This document shows, one piece after another, positions 43,533-52,726 of a DNA stretch of 64,000 nt. The position numbers and the translations under genes are program-made. Below the pieces are notes generated by a model. It did not search any database. It saw nothing but the letters and a program-made list of their open reading frames with translations, and was not told where the DNA came from. This DNA comes from Acidobacteriota bacterium. Its GTDB lineage: Bacteria > Acidobacteriota > Holophagae > Acanthopleuribacterales > Acanthopleuribacteraceae. Location of the stretch: NCBI GenBank assembly GCA_020637335.1, contig JACJWC010000005.1:124001-188000 (forward strand), written 5' to 3'. Numbering within the stretch: position 1 is the stretch's first letter; each line of letters opens with the position of its first letter.

Positions 43533-44546
43533 ATGCAACCCGTTCCCGCCCATCGGCTCAGTATTGCCCCCATGATGGCTTACACGGACCGGCACTTTCG
43601 CTGGTTAATGCGGCTGTTCACCCAAAAGTCGCTGTTGTACACCGAAATGGTTGTGGCCAATACCTTGCACTATCGTCCAGAGCCGGATCACCACGAACTG
43701 CTTTTGGGCTTTGATCCCATCGAACATCCCCTGGCAGTTCAATTGGGCGGGGACGCCCCCGAAAGCTTGGTTCCGGCAGCCATCCAATGCCAGCAACGCG
43801 GCTATGATGAGATCAACCTGAATGTGGGCTGTCCTTCGGACCGGGTCCAAAAAGGCCGGTTTGGCGCCTGCCTCATGCTGGAACCCGAGCATGTTGGCGA
43901 CCTTTTAGCCCAAATGCGCGGAGCAGTTGATATTCCAGTGACGGTCAAACACCGGCTGGGTGTTGATGAACAGGACGACCTGGATTTTTTGATGCGGTTC
44001 GTTGAAGTGGTCGCACGAAAAGGGACCCAGGTATTTATTGTTCATGCCCGAAAAGCCTGGCTTTCCGGGTTGAGTCCGGCGCAAAACCGCTCGATTCCAC
44101 CACTACTCTATGAACGGGTTTATGAATTAAAACGTCATTTTCCAGAACTGACCATCGTTATCAACGGCGGTATTACGACGTTGCAGGAAGTAAAACAACA
44201 CTTACAACATGTAGACGGTGTCATGATTGGCCGGGCTGCCTATCAGAATCCTGAACTGTTTTGGCAGGCCGACCATGTTGTTTATGGTGCTCCGCTCAAA
44301 CCGCAGCTGGATTGGCTGCCCATTTTGGCCTCCGCTCAAACCTATTTTCGCGAACAAGTCGCACAAGGCACCAAAGCCAGCCACTTCTTAAAACATCTGC
44401 TCGGATTCTTTAAAGGCCGACCGGGCAGTCGCCATTGGCGACACGCGCTGACGATCGCCATTCAACAGGGCCAGCAGGATGTCAACTTAGCCGAGTTGTT
44501 CGGGTCAACCATTGGCCAGGCTGAAAACCTTGCCATTACCGGTTAG
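43533..44546 (+). CDS. dusA: tRNA-dihydrouridine synthase A
   Basis: 337 residues, typical of DusA. It reduces uridines in the D loop of tRNA using FMN and NADPH. The start matches the family (LSIAPMMAYTDRHFR), the catalytic Cys is in NLNVGCPSDRVQ, and the FMN-binding blocks are VKHRLGVD, VHARKAWLSGLSP and INGGI. GFFKGRPGSRHWRH at the C-terminal side is also typical of DusA. It starts two bases after the preceding gene, and its end overlaps the convergent galE end by eleven bases. Confidence 0.96.
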   Translation: MQPVPAHRLSIAPMMAYTDRHFRWLMRLFTQKSLLYTEMVVANTLHYRPEPDHHELLLGFDPIEHPLAVQLGGDAPESLVPAAIQCQQRGYDEINLNVGCPSDRVQKGRFGACLMLEPEHVGDLLAQMRGAVDIPVTVKHRLGVDEQDDLDFLMRFVEVVARKGTQVFIVHARKAWLSGLSPAQNRSIPPLLYERVYELKRHFPELTIVINGGITTLQEVKQHLQHVDGVMIGRAAYQNPELFWQADHVVYGAPLKPQLDWLPILASAQTYFREQVAQGTKASHFLKHLLGFFKGRPGSRHWRHALTIAIQQGQQDVNLAELFGSTIGQAENLAITG

Positions 44547-45522
44547 GCCATCGCTTGGATGCTTCAAGACTGCTGCTGAGAATGGTCTCCAAATCGGAGT
44601 AACGCGGTGACCAATTGATAAGAGACTCTGCATAGCCGCAAGCAGCGTAAAGTGCAGGCGGATCCCCCTCTCGGCGCCCCACGATACGAACAGGCAACAC
44701 TTGCCCCGTCAGCTTTTCAAGCGCCTCTACGACTTGTAGAACCGAGTAGGCATTTTCTGTTCCAAGGTTAGCGATCAGCGGGGTGCCCTTCGCCATTAAG
44801 TATTCCATGGCAGCAAGGTGGGCCTCACTTAGGTCAGTGACATGGACGTAATCACGCAAACAACTGCCATCCGGCGTGTCGTAATCATTGCCATACACTT
44901 CCAAAAATGGCCGTTGCCCGCGGTAAACCTGCATGATCAGAGGTACTAAATTGGCGGGGTTCGATTCAAATCCCAAAAGTTTACCCGCCACGTCTACACC
45001 GGCAGCATTAAAGTAACGAAGAGCCGCATAGCGAATGCCGTGCAATCGGAAATACCAGTCCAGCAAATCCTCGATGGCCTTTTTTGTAAAGCCATAGAAG
45101 TTAACCGGTTGAAGTGGATGGCTCTCGTCCATGGGCAAATATTGCGGATTTCCATATACCGCAGCACTGGAACTGAAAATAATTGTCTTTACACCAAATT
45201 GGACCATGGCATTTAACAGGTAAATACTGCCAATGATATTGTGGTCGGCATACAGTTCAGGCCGAATCATGGATTCACCCGCCGCCTTTTTCGCTGCGAA
45301 GTGCATGACTACGGTTGGCCGGAACCCCTCAAAAACCTGCTGAACCCGCGCTTCATCGCGCAGATCACCCCAGAAAAACTCTGCATCGGAACACAGATTC
45401 TGAATACTGCCACTGCTCAAGTTATCGAAAACAGCTACCTTAAAACCGCGCCTTAATAGGGCGTCAGTCACGTGGCTGCCAATGTAGCCCGCCCCACCAA
45501 CGACCAGGACTTTTTCGCGCAA
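44536..45522 (-). CDS. galE: UDP-glucose 4-epimerase
   Basis: 328 residues. It interconverts UDP-glucose and UDP-galactose with NAD. The Rossmann motif GGAGYIGSH is at the N-terminus, the catalytic SSSAAVYG and Y-x3-K (YGFTKK) are in the middle, and RYFNAAG follows. It starts three bases after the cytidylate-kinase-like gene ends, so the pair is an operon. It could supply sugars to the cell-surface polysaccharide exported by the ABC system near 55 kb, which is inference. Confidence 0.95.
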   Translation of the reverse strand: MREKVLVVGGAGYIGSHVTDALLRRGFKVAVFDNLSSGSIQNLCSDAEFFWGDLRDEARVQQVFEGFRPTVVMHFAAKKAAGESMIRPELYADHNIIGSIYLLNAMVQFGVKTIIFSSSAAVYGNPQYLPMDESHPLQPVNFYGFTKKAIEDLLDWYFRLHGIRYAALRYFNAAGVDVAGKLLGFESNPANLVPLIMQVYRGQRPFLEVYGNDYDTPDGSCLRDYVHVTDLSEAHLAAMEYLMAKGTPLIANLGTENAYSVLQVVEALEKLTGQVLPVRIVGRREGDPPALYAACGYAESLINWSPRYSDLETILSSSLEASKRWPNR

Positions 45523-45525
45523 GGT

Positions 45526-46215
45526 CTATTTCCGAATTGCCTGATAGGCAGCAAGAATGGTTTTCACCATTTGATCTGTATCCATCAGCGCATTGTTGAG
45601 AATGAGGTGGTAAAGACTTGGGTCCTCGATTGAAACACCCAAATACTGCTTAACAAAGGCTTCGCGCTTTTCCTGATTACTCAAGACCCGTTCCCGCGCA
45701 TCATGGCCTGACAATTTCCACCGACGCGCGTGGTTTTCGATGCGCCAATCCAAATCGGCAACAAGGCGCACGTGTAAGCCCGTCTTAAAGTCCCGCGTAA
45801 ATACCGGTGAACCTTTGCCTAATAAAATTACGTGTCCGCGCCGGGCCAGCATGCGAATCAACTTGCCCAAATTAGCGACCGCCATATGCTGGTTCTTTTT
45901 GCCAAACATGGCCTCTTGCAAGTAGCCTTGGATATCCGAATGGCCATACTCCTCAAGGATATATAGCATTTCTTCGGAAACCAAATCCGGGTCGGCGAAC
46001 TTCAACAGCGTTTCGCGATCGAATTGAACCCATTCCAGATCACCGGGCTTTTGGTTCAGTGCATTACACAAGGCTTGAGATAATTCGCGGCCATCACAGC
46101 CGTACTCGCGGGAAAGGGTTATAAAACCCGGTTGGGTGCTGTCTTTGTGACGCATGGACAATTGGAGTTGTGCAGCGACTTTTAGATCGGTTTCACGCGT
46201 TGGCCAACTGGACAT
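45526..46215 (-). CDS. Cytidylate-kinase-like protein
   Basis: 229 residues from the ATG at 46215 behind GGGGAGG. It belongs to the cytidylate_kin2-type family: ITLSREYGCDGRELSQALC near residue 30 stands where the P-loop should be, followed by FDRETL, GHVILLGKGSPVF and the lid-like RIENHARRWKL. The classic GxxGxGKS is absent, as is normal for this family, and the substrate is unknown. It forms an operon with galE. Confidence 0.8.
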   Translation of the reverse strand: MSSWPTRETDLKVAAQLQLSMRHKDSTQPGFITLSREYGCDGRELSQALCNALNQKPGDLEWVQFDRETLLKFADPDLVSEEMLYILEEYGHSDIQGYLQEAMFGKKNQHMAVANLGKLIRMLARRGHVILLGKGSPVFTRDFKTGLHVRLVADLDWRIENHARRWKLSGHDARERVLSNQEKREAFVKQYLGVSIEDPSLYHLILNNALMDTDQMVKTILAAYQAIRK

Positions 46216-46366
46216 GAGGACCTCCCCTTCTGGCGGTATCACCTTCCCAATTTACCATAATCAAGCATCAATCCCAATCCCATCGCGCCGGCTTCCAATA
46301 CTTTCAAAATATTTAAATTCAATCTTTTATGAATCCATTAGCGCGCATTCGTTTTGGCGAGAATCC

Positions 46367-48448
46367 ATGAATTTGAACCCCAATATTGCCTTTGGTTTTC
46401 TAGATCCGAAACGTTTATACCTCTATAATGCAGCCTATTTGGAGGCGCAAATGGATGCAGGACTGTTGGAATCTTTAGGAATCGGTCACGCGGATGCCCA
46501 ACGGATCGCCAGCCAGCTTGATGCCCTTAAAAAAGAAGGACTTGCGGGCTGGCGCAAATGGTGCGACCAGGCTAACCCCCATTGGCCGATCGCTGTGCAC
46601 CGCAGCGTCCATCGCTATTTTTTTGAGGCGTGGCCCTCAAACCAGGGGCCGACACCCGTTTGGCTTGCTCCAGAGGCAGGATCGTCTCGCTTAGACCAAT
46701 TCATGCAATCCGCTGGTTTTGAGGACTATGCCGAATTTCATCGTTGGTCTGTGTCTCAACCTCTGGCGTTTTGGCACCAGGCGATAGAACGGGTCGGCAT
46801 CCGATTCCAACGCCCGGCGCAGGCGGTTTGTCAACAGCCGCTCGATGTGACCCGTCCAAATTGGCTGCCCGGCGCTTTACTCAATATCGCCGAAAGCTGT
46901 TTCACCGCAGAACCCAATGCCATTGCCATTCGAACTGCAAGCGAACATAACCCGACTATCAGCGAAATCACCTATGCAGAACTGTTTGAACAGACCCAAC
47001 AAGTCGCCGCAGGACTGCGCCGCCTCGGTTTTGGACCCGGTGACCGCATCGCCATTGATATGCCCATGCATGCCTGGTCGGTGCCGATTTACTTGGGCAT
47101 CGTTTGGGTTGGGGCCGTTGTGGTTTCAATTGCAGATTCATTTTCGCCAGATGAAATTGCCGTTCGCTTGCGCATTTCCGAGGCCAAGGCCATCTTTACC
47201 CAAGGCTCCATTTTGCGCGGCGATAAACAATTGCCCTTGTACGAAAAGGTGGTGGCCGCAAATGCGCCGCTCGCCATTGTCATGGATCCGCCTCAAACCC
47301 TGCGCGCCAGCGACACCGCCTGGTCCAATTTTTTGGCAAAAGGCGAAGCGGAAAGCGCAGTGGCACGCGGACCAGAAGATCTGGTCAACATTCTTTTTTC
47401 TTCCGGCACGACGGGTGACCCCAAAGCCATCCCTTGGACCCACACCACGCCGATTAAATGTGCGGTGGACGGTGCCTTTCATCAAGATATTGGGCCAAAT
47501 GACATTGTCGCCTGGCCGACCAACCTCGGATGGATGATGGGGCCCTGGTTGCTTTTTGCCACCCTGATCAATCGCGGCACCTTGGCGCTTTTCGACGGTG
47601 CACCCCATGGCGTTGGCTTTCTGGATTTTGTGGAACGGGCCAAAGTTACCGTTTTAGGTTTAGTACCCAGCCTTTTACGCGCCTGGCTCAACCAAACGCA
47701 TTGGTCCGAAGTGAATTGGACTTCGATCAAGTGTTTTTCCTCCACAGGCGAATGTTCCAATGCTGAAGATATGTTCGCTTTAATGGTCAAAGGCGGCTAC
47801 AAACCCGTGATTGAATACTGTGGCGGCACCGAAATTGGCGGCGCTTACATCACCGGAACCCGGGTCCAAAATGCAGCGCCAAGCACCTTTTCAACCCCAG
47901 CATTAGGCCTGAACTTTTTCTTGCTGGACGAACAGCACCAGCCGTCCTCAAGCGGGGAAGTATTTCTGGTTCCGCCCTCGATCGGTTTGAGCAATTCCCT
48001 GCTCAACCGGGACCATTTCGAAACTTATTTTCAGGATGTCCCGCACGGCCCAAATGGTGAGATTTTGCGCCGGCACGGCGATGAGTTGGCGGGGTTAGGT
48101 GGCGGCTATTTTCGAGCCTTGGGTCGGGCTGATGACACCATGAACCTCGGCGGCATCAAGGTTTCCAGCGCAGAACTGGAACGCGCCATGAGCAGTGTAC
48201 CCGGCATTCTCGAAGTCGTTGCGGTCGCCGAAAATCCGCCCGGCGGCGGGCCTAGCCTGTTGGTTGTCTTTGTCCGACCGGACCAAACCCGCAATCCGAA
48301 CCTCAAGGCGGATTGTCAAAAGGCTATTCGCGACAAATTGAATCCGCTTTTCCGCATTCACCGCCTGATTGAGGTGGAAAGCATTCCGCGCACGGCCTCC
48401 GGCAAAATCATGCGTCGAATCCTACGCGACCACATCAAAACCAGTTAA
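46367..48448 (+). CDS. AMP-dependent acyl-CoA synthetase, AAE17-like
   Basis: About 693 residues. The AMP-binding motif SSGTTGDPKAIPWTH lies near residue 345, followed by YCGGTEIGGAYITG and the C-terminal GRADDTMNLGGIKVSSAELE with the catalytic Lys in PRTASGKIMRR. The long N-terminal region (1-190) and the overall order resemble the plant acyl-activating enzymes AAE17/AAE18 and acetoacetyl-CoA-synthetase-like proteins. The substrate is not clear. The start at 46367 has only a weak GGCGAG site; an upstream frame to 46154 overlaps the divergent kinase-like gene. Confidence 0.85.
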   Translation: MNLNPNIAFGFLDPKRLYLYNAAYLEAQMDAGLLESLGIGHADAQRIASQLDALKKEGLAGWRKWCDQANPHWPIAVHRSVHRYFFEAWPSNQGPTPVWLAPEAGSSRLDQFMQSAGFEDYAEFHRWSVSQPLAFWHQAIERVGIRFQRPAQAVCQQPLDVTRPNWLPGALLNIAESCFTAEPNAIAIRTASEHNPTISEITYAELFEQTQQVAAGLRRLGFGPGDRIAIDMPMHAWSVPIYLGIVWVGAVVVSIADSFSPDEIAVRLRISEAKAIFTQGSILRGDKQLPLYEKVVAANAPLAIVMDPPQTLRASDTAWSNFLAKGEAESAVARGPEDLVNILFSSGTTGDPKAIPWTHTTPIKCAVDGAFHQDIGPNDIVAWPTNLGWMMGPWLLFATLINRGTLALFDGAPHGVGFLDFVERAKVTVLGLVPSLLRAWLNQTHWSEVNWTSIKCFSSTGECSNAEDMFALMVKGGYKPVIEYCGGTEIGGAYITGTRVQNAAPSTFSTPALGLNFFLLDEQHQPSSSGEVFLVPPSIGLSNSLLNRDHFETYFQDVPHGPNGEILRRHGDELAGLGGGYFRALGRADDTMNLGGIKVSSAELERAMSSVPGILEVVAVAENPPGGGPSLLVVFVRPDQTRNPNLKADCQKAIRDKLNPLFRIHRLIEVESIPRTASGKIMRRILRDHIKTS

Positions 48449-48684
48449 AGGCTGCAGATACCCGATGGATTGAGACGACCTATTCCCTGCTCAACAGCCA
48501 GCTGATATTGCGGGTTCATGAGACGGTGAAGGGGTACATCAACGTGATTCTCGGGCAGGGCTTCGAGCCGATAACTAAAGCCTTTGATTGCCAATTCAAC
48601 CGGTAATGTGGGCTCAATATTGCCCTGCAGCGGATTGGATTCTGACCTCGGATTCAGGCCAGGTCTCAGCAGGAGCAAACACAT
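48445..48684 (-). CDS. Possible small hypothetical protein
   Basis: A 79-residue frame fills the 264-base gap between the convergent acyl-CoA synthetase and the antiporter. It has a short hydrophobic start and then PVELAIKGFSYRLEALPEN, which reads like protein rather than noise. I recognise no family and see no strong ribosome site. It could equally be non-coding. Confidence 0.35.
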   Translation of the reverse strand: MCLLLLRPGLNPRSESNPLQGNIEPTLPVELAIKGFSYRLEALPENHVDVPLHRLMNPQYQLAVEQGIGRLNPSGICSL

Positions 48685-48712
48685 GGAACCGTTTTTTTAA
48701 CCCATAAAAGAT

Positions 48713-49693
48713 TCACGTTGCGTCGCGAACCACCGAGGTGGCCAATAACAAGCTGTAACCCAAATAGCAGGCCAATAAAATGGCACCATCGGTACGAGAG
48801 AGCCGACCTTGTTTTTTCTTCCAGCCATAACCAAAAAGGAACAGGGAAAGGGTGAGGGCCCCCATGACGACGCCGTCCCGGCTGATCACTTCCGCATCCA
48901 AGGTAAAAGGGGCGATCACACCTGCAATCCCGATAACCGTCAACGTATTAAATAAGTTACTGCCAATCACGTTCCCGATCGCCAGTTCGTGCTCCCCTTT
49001 TCGGGTCGCCATAATGGAACTGGCCAGTTCGGGTAAGGAGGTGCCAATAGCCACAATGGTCAAGCCGATGATCAAATCGCTAACCCCAAATGAAACCGCA
49101 ATGGATACCGCACCCCAAACCAGGATTCGGGAACTGATAATCAAAACAACCAAGCCCAAAAACAACCAAAAAAGGGCCATTTTCAGGCTCATTTTGTGGC
49201 TGATCAATTCCCGATCAATTTCCTGACTCAAATTGTCCTCGCGTTGCTGTAAGCCTTGGCGGATGCTCCAGGCCATGAGAAACGCAAACACCACTAATAA
49301 AATCACGCCATCCATTCGGCTGAGTTCACAGTCGTAGATGAGAAACAAGCAGATGGCGGTAACCAGCGCCAATACAGGCAACTCTTTGCGCAGAATTTGC
49401 GAATGCATGGCAATTGGCGCGATGACAGCTGTAGTGCCCAAGATCAGACCGATATTGGTGATGTTGCTGCCAAAAGCGTTGCCAATCGCCAGGCCGGGAT
49501 TGCCTTGCAGGGAAGCAAGGGTTGAAACCACCATTTCGGGAGCAGACGTTCCAAAACCGACGATGACCATTCCAATCAGCAAAGGCGGCATCCCGGCATA
49601 ACGGGCCGTGCAGGCCGCTCCATCCACAAAACGGTCTGCACTCCAAATCAGCAAAATTAAGCCAGCCAAAACCGCCAAAATTGGCAGCAACAT
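48713..49693 (-). CDS. Calcium/sodium antiporter, YrbG-like
   Basis: 326 residues from the ATG at 49693 behind AGGAGG. It has about ten hydrophobic segments and the two inverted alpha repeats of the CaCA family: VGFGTSAPEMVVSTLASLQGNPGLAIGNAFGSN (read in parts) and VAIGTSLPELASSI followed by LAIGNVIGSN. The acidic residues in both repeats that bind Ca2+ and Na+ are present. It follows rtcA after 79 bases and may be read from the same promoter. Confidence 0.92.
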   Translation of the reverse strand: MLLPILAVLAGLILLIWSADRFVDGAACTARYAGMPPLLIGMVIVGFGTSAPEMVVSTLASLQGNPGLAIGNAFGSNITNIGLILGTTAVIAPIAMHSQILRKELPVLALVTAICLFLIYDCELSRMDGVILLVVFAFLMAWSIRQGLQQREDNLSQEIDRELISHKMSLKMALFWLFLGLVVLIISSRILVWGAVSIAVSFGVSDLIIGLTIVAIGTSLPELASSIMATRKGEHELAIGNVIGSNLFNTLTVIGIAGVIAPFTLDAEVISRDGVVMGALTLSLFLFGYGWKKKQGRLSRTDGAILLACYLGYSLLLATSVVRDAT

Positions 49694-49772
49694 GTCGCCT
49701 CCTGGAATTCGCGCACTTTTGGGGCATCTTACCCGATCGAATGGGAATTTGACTAGGGTTGGAAGTGCCAGG

Positions 49773-50777
49773 TTAGATGGAACCGACTTCAACCCAAAAT
49801 CGATTTTCTGCATCTTGGTTGAAACGGATGGGCACGTCCAGGAAGCGCCGGATCACTTCGATTTGGGTCTGCAAATGCAAGCTGGGTTGTGTGGTGGTGA
49901 AGCATCCACCCTTATTCATGGCCAACGGTAAAATCAATTGGTCCGCCAAATGCTCATCAATGGCCACCTGGCTTAACAATACCTGCTTGCAGGCATCAAC
50001 CGCTTCCTGTGCTACCGTTTCAGCCAATTTGCCCAATTCGCCAAAGCTGCAAAAAAACAAGGGTTCGGATCCATCCAAGCGAATCATTACGGCGTTGCCC
50101 GGCCCACTCGATGGTAAGGCTAGCACTTGACCATCAAAGCCCAGTTCTTTGCGGATAACCGCCAACTCGCGTATGCCGATTGAAGCCGGCAGATGCGCAC
50201 TTACGGCCAAACCTAGACCCGTCTGCCAGTTTGCGTTTTGCCATTCACCGAGGTCCAAACCTCGCTGGGGTTGCAAGTCGAAAACTATCTTTCCTCCACC
50301 GGCCGGATAAAACCCTGCTTTCTCCAAACGAGCAGAACATGCCCAACCCAACCGATTCAGACGCTGAAGGTATGCTTGATCCAAAAATTCAAATGGAGGG
50401 GCAAAAGCGTTATGAGTTCCGCCTTCCAGCACCAAATTGCTGGGTTTTTGGGTTGCCATCAGCGCAGGGAAAAGCGTTTGGAACACCAGACAGGCGCTGC
50501 CGGCTGTCCCGACGGCAAACTGATAAGAACCCGGCTCAACCGCTTTGGGCCGGAAGGTGAGTTCCGTCGAACCCATAATCGCGCCCTGCACTTCCGCATT
50601 GCATATGGTTTGGGCCGCTTGAACAGCCGTCAGATGTTGGCGCAGCAGCCCAGGTTTGGTGCGTTTTTTCCGAATGCCAACCAGATGGACGGGTTGCTGA
50701 GTAAACATGGATAGGGTCAGACTGGTGCGCAGCACCTGCCCGCCGCCTTCACCCAATGTCGCATCAATTTTGAGCAT
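49773..50777 (-). CDS. rtcA: RNA 3'-terminal phosphate cyclase
   Basis: 334 residues, the usual size. RtcA turns RNA 3'-phosphate into 2',3'-cyclic phosphate via an adenylylated histidine. The family signatures are GEGGGQVLRTSLTLS at residues 9-23, EPGSYQFAVGTAGSACLV, LEGGTHNAFAPPFEF and the catalytic His in AIDEHLADQLILP. It starts four bases after rtcB and is second in the rtcBA operon. Confidence 0.97.
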   Translation of the reverse strand: MLKIDATLGEGGGQVLRTSLTLSMFTQQPVHLVGIRKKRTKPGLLRQHLTAVQAAQTICNAEVQGAIMGSTELTFRPKAVEPGSYQFAVGTAGSACLVFQTLFPALMATQKPSNLVLEGGTHNAFAPPFEFLDQAYLQRLNRLGWACSARLEKAGFYPAGGGKIVFDLQPQRGLDLGEWQNANWQTGLGLAVSAHLPASIGIRELAVIRKELGFDGQVLALPSSGPGNAVMIRLDGSEPLFFCSFGELGKLAETVAQEAVDACKQVLLSQVAIDEHLADQLILPLAMNKGGCFTTTQPSLHLQTQIEVIRRFLDVPIRFNQDAENRFWVEVGSI

Positions 50778-50781
50778 AATC

Positions 50782-52008
50782 CTATCCTTTCACACAGACC
50801 ACTTGTTTCAAAACGTGGACCACTTCAATTAAATCTTTTTGGGCATTGATAACGTCACCGATCGATTTGTAAGCCATTGGCGTTTCGTCAATAACGGATT
50901 CGTCTTTGCGGCACTCCACACCCTCAGTCGCCTTGATATGGTCTTCAACTCGCCAGCGCTTTTTCGCCTCTGTTCGCGAGCACACACGACCCGCACCATG
51001 ACTACACGTTTCAAAGCTATGCGGATTTCCCAATCCGCGAACGATGAAGGAGCGTGCGCCCATACTGCCTGGAATGATCCCTAGTTCGCCTTTTCCCGCT
51101 CGAACAGCACCCTTGCGCGTGATCCAAACGTCTTGACCAAAATGCTGTTCCCGACTCGCATAGTTGTGGTGACAGTTCACGGCAACATCCGTTAATTGGA
51201 ACGCCGGCAAATTGGACTCTTTTTGCAGTATTTCCACCAAATTCCGCATCATGAGCTGGCGATTGGTTCGGGCAAAATCCTGGGCCCAGGTTACAGCCTC
51301 CACGTAGTCATCAAAATAGGTAGTTCCCTCTTTTAAATAGGCCAGGTCTCGATCCGGTAAGGTTCCTAATAATCGGCCCATGTCTTTGCGGGCCAACTCA
51401 ATAAAGAGGGTTCCGATCCGATTCCCAACGCCGCGTGAACCGCTGTGCAACATAAACCACACGCGATTTTCCTCGTCCAAACACATTTCGATAAAGTGGT
51501 TCCCCGTTCCCAAGGTACCCAAGTGGTTCCTTGAATTGGCCTGGCCGATAGCCGGATATTTGTGCACCAAATGTTTGTATTTCTGTTCCAATCCCTGCCA
51601 AGCCTGATCTACAGAATGGGGCACGTTCTGCCAAGAACCGCGATCATTTTTTCCGCCATTATGGGTACGTCCATGCGGTACTGCTTTTTCCATGAGGGTT
51701 CGCACGCCAAATAAATTATCCGGTAATTGTTCTGCGGTTAGGCTGGTTTGGACCGCCATCATGCCGCAGCCAATATCCACACCAACAGCGGCGGGGATAA
51801 TCGCCCCAAGTGTCGGAACCACGCTACCCACCGTTGCACCTTTGCCTACATGCACATCGGGCATGACGGCAACCCACTTATAAATGAACGGCAATTGGGC
51901 CGTGTTGCGCAGTTGCTGTTCCGCAGCGGGATCGAAAGGGACACCTTTGACCCAAGCCTTGATCGGCGCCCCGTTCTCAACGGTTAAGGTTTGATAAAGC
52001 GATTGCAT
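50782..52008 (-). CDS. rtcB: RNA-splicing ligase RtcB
   Basis: 408 residues from the ATG at 52008 behind AAGGAGA; the frame is open to 52044 but lacks a site there. RtcB joins RNA 2',3'-cyclic phosphate or 3'-phosphate ends to 5'-OH ends using GTP and Mn. Visible metal and active-site motifs: MPDVHVGKGATVG, GVDIGCGM, GTGNHFIEM, LHSGSRGVGN, NCHHNYA and the guanylylated His in SHGAGRVCSR. It is the first gene behind a sigma-54 promoter and is probably under RtcR, whose gene is 34 kb away. Confidence 0.98.
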   Translation of the reverse strand: MQSLYQTLTVENGAPIKAWVKGVPFDPAAEQQLRNTAQLPFIYKWVAVMPDVHVGKGATVGSVVPTLGAIIPAAVGVDIGCGMMAVQTSLTAEQLPDNLFGVRTLMEKAVPHGRTHNGGKNDRGSWQNVPHSVDQAWQGLEQKYKHLVHKYPAIGQANSRNHLGTLGTGNHFIEMCLDEENRVWFMLHSGSRGVGNRIGTLFIELARKDMGRLLGTLPDRDLAYLKEGTTYFDDYVEAVTWAQDFARTNRQLMMRNLVEILQKESNLPAFQLTDVAVNCHHNYASREQHFGQDVWITRKGAVRAGKGELGIIPGSMGARSFIVRGLGNPHSFETCSHGAGRVCSRTEAKKRWRVEDHIKATEGVECRKDESVIDETPMAYKSIGDVINAQKDLIEVVHVLKQVVCVKG

Positions 52009-52070
52009 GGGACTCTCCTTAGGAAAAATGGCGGTCAGCATCAAGCGCTGACCTCAATCGAGATTTAAAT

Positions 52071-52088
52071 GGGCAACCTATATGCCAA
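52071..52088 (-). promoter_or_regulatory. Sigma-54 promoter of rtcBA
   Basis: On the minus strand this reads TTGGCATATAGGTTGCCC, with GG and GC separated by 10 bases. It matches the -24/-12 consensus and is almost identical to the promoter of the slipin unit. Transcription should start near 52062, giving a leader of about 54 bases before the rtcB ATG. No tRNA-like element is visible in this leader. Confidence 0.85.
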
Positions 52089-52109
52089 TCCAGAACCACA
52101 GATATAACC

Positions 52110-52132
52110 GCTTTAAATAAAGCCATTTAAAT
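52110..52132 (-). promoter_or_regulatory. Inverted repeats close to the rtcB promoter
   Basis: GCTTTAAATAAAGC at 52110-52123 is an inverted repeat, and ATTTAAAT at 52125-52132 is a palindrome. They lie 22-47 bases upstream of the rtcB -24 element in very AT-rich DNA. They may bind a helper protein or aid bending; no counterpart is seen at the slipin promoter. Confidence 0.3.
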
Positions 52133-52168
52133 AGAATAATTCTCCGTGGCCAGAAACGAAGCTCCAAA

Positions 52169-52210
52169 ATTTCCTATCCAATATTATCAAAATTTATATC
52201 GAAAATTATC
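52169..52210 (-). promoter_or_regulatory. Candidate RtcR enhancer: four phased GATA-type repeats
   Basis: On the minus strand GATAATTTTC, GATATAAATTTT, GATAATATTG and GATAGGAAAT follow one another, with GATA starts at steps of 10, 12 and 10 bases. The array lies about 89-124 bases upstream of the rtcB -24 element. The array upstream of the slipin promoter is built the same way and sits at nearly the same distance. Role inferred from position and similarity. Confidence 0.5.
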
Positions 52211-52289
52211 CATTCCAGATCTGGCATGACACTAAAGGCTGCCATAGAATGGGTATAAGCTGCCTGAACATTCTAAATTGAGGTGAGAA

Positions 52290-52661
52290 ATGCGTTTTCT
52301 GGGATTGCTTTTGTTAATAAATGGCATGGTTTGGGCCGGAGATTGGGAAAAGTTGGGTGAGCGCCGGGTCAATTACACGGCGGACACCGATGTCATTTCA
52401 GTGGGTGCGCGCGAAGGTCGTTTCAGCAAGATTAAATTGGAGGTACGCCGCAACGGGGTCGATTTCCGCAAAGTGGTTGTTCATTTCAAGAATGGCGACA
52501 AACAGGAAATTGAGGTCAGAGATCACATTGCAGCGGGCGGACAGACTCGGGTCATCGATCTAGATGGCAATACCCGGGTGATTGCCCGCGTGGTCTTTCA
52601 TTACGATACACAAGGCATGCATGGCAAAAAGGCTTTGGTCATTTTGTGGGGCCGAGACTAA
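52290..52661 (+). CDS. Small secreted protein of unknown function
   Basis: 123 residues. The N-terminus (MRFLGLLLLINGMVWAG) is a clear signal peptide with probable cleavage after about residue 16. The mature part is a beta-rich domain of about 105 residues (KIKLEVRRNGVDFRKVVVHF, RVIARVVFHYDTQ) resembling secreted DUF2541-like proteins, with no catalytic motif. It is divergent from rtcB. Ribosome site GAGGTGAG. Confidence 0.8.
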   Translation: MRFLGLLLLINGMVWAGDWEKLGERRVNYTADTDVISVGAREGRFSKIKLEVRRNGVDFRKVVVHFKNGDKQEIEVRDHIAAGGQTRVIDLDGNTRVIARVVFHYDTQGMHGKKALVILWGRD

Positions 52662-52726
52662 CCCGGAATGAAAAAACGAAATGAGGCGTTACCAGGACGA
52701 GGATAGTTCCTCGGAAAGGAGCGCCT

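Noticed and set aside
48095..48361. Minus-strand frame within the acyl-CoA synthetase gene
   Set aside because: It mirrors the conserved C-terminal domain of that synthetase.
52210..52235. CTGGCATGACAC as another sigma-54 -24 element in front of the secreted protein
   Set aside because: No GC lies 10 bases after the GG, so the -12 element is missing.
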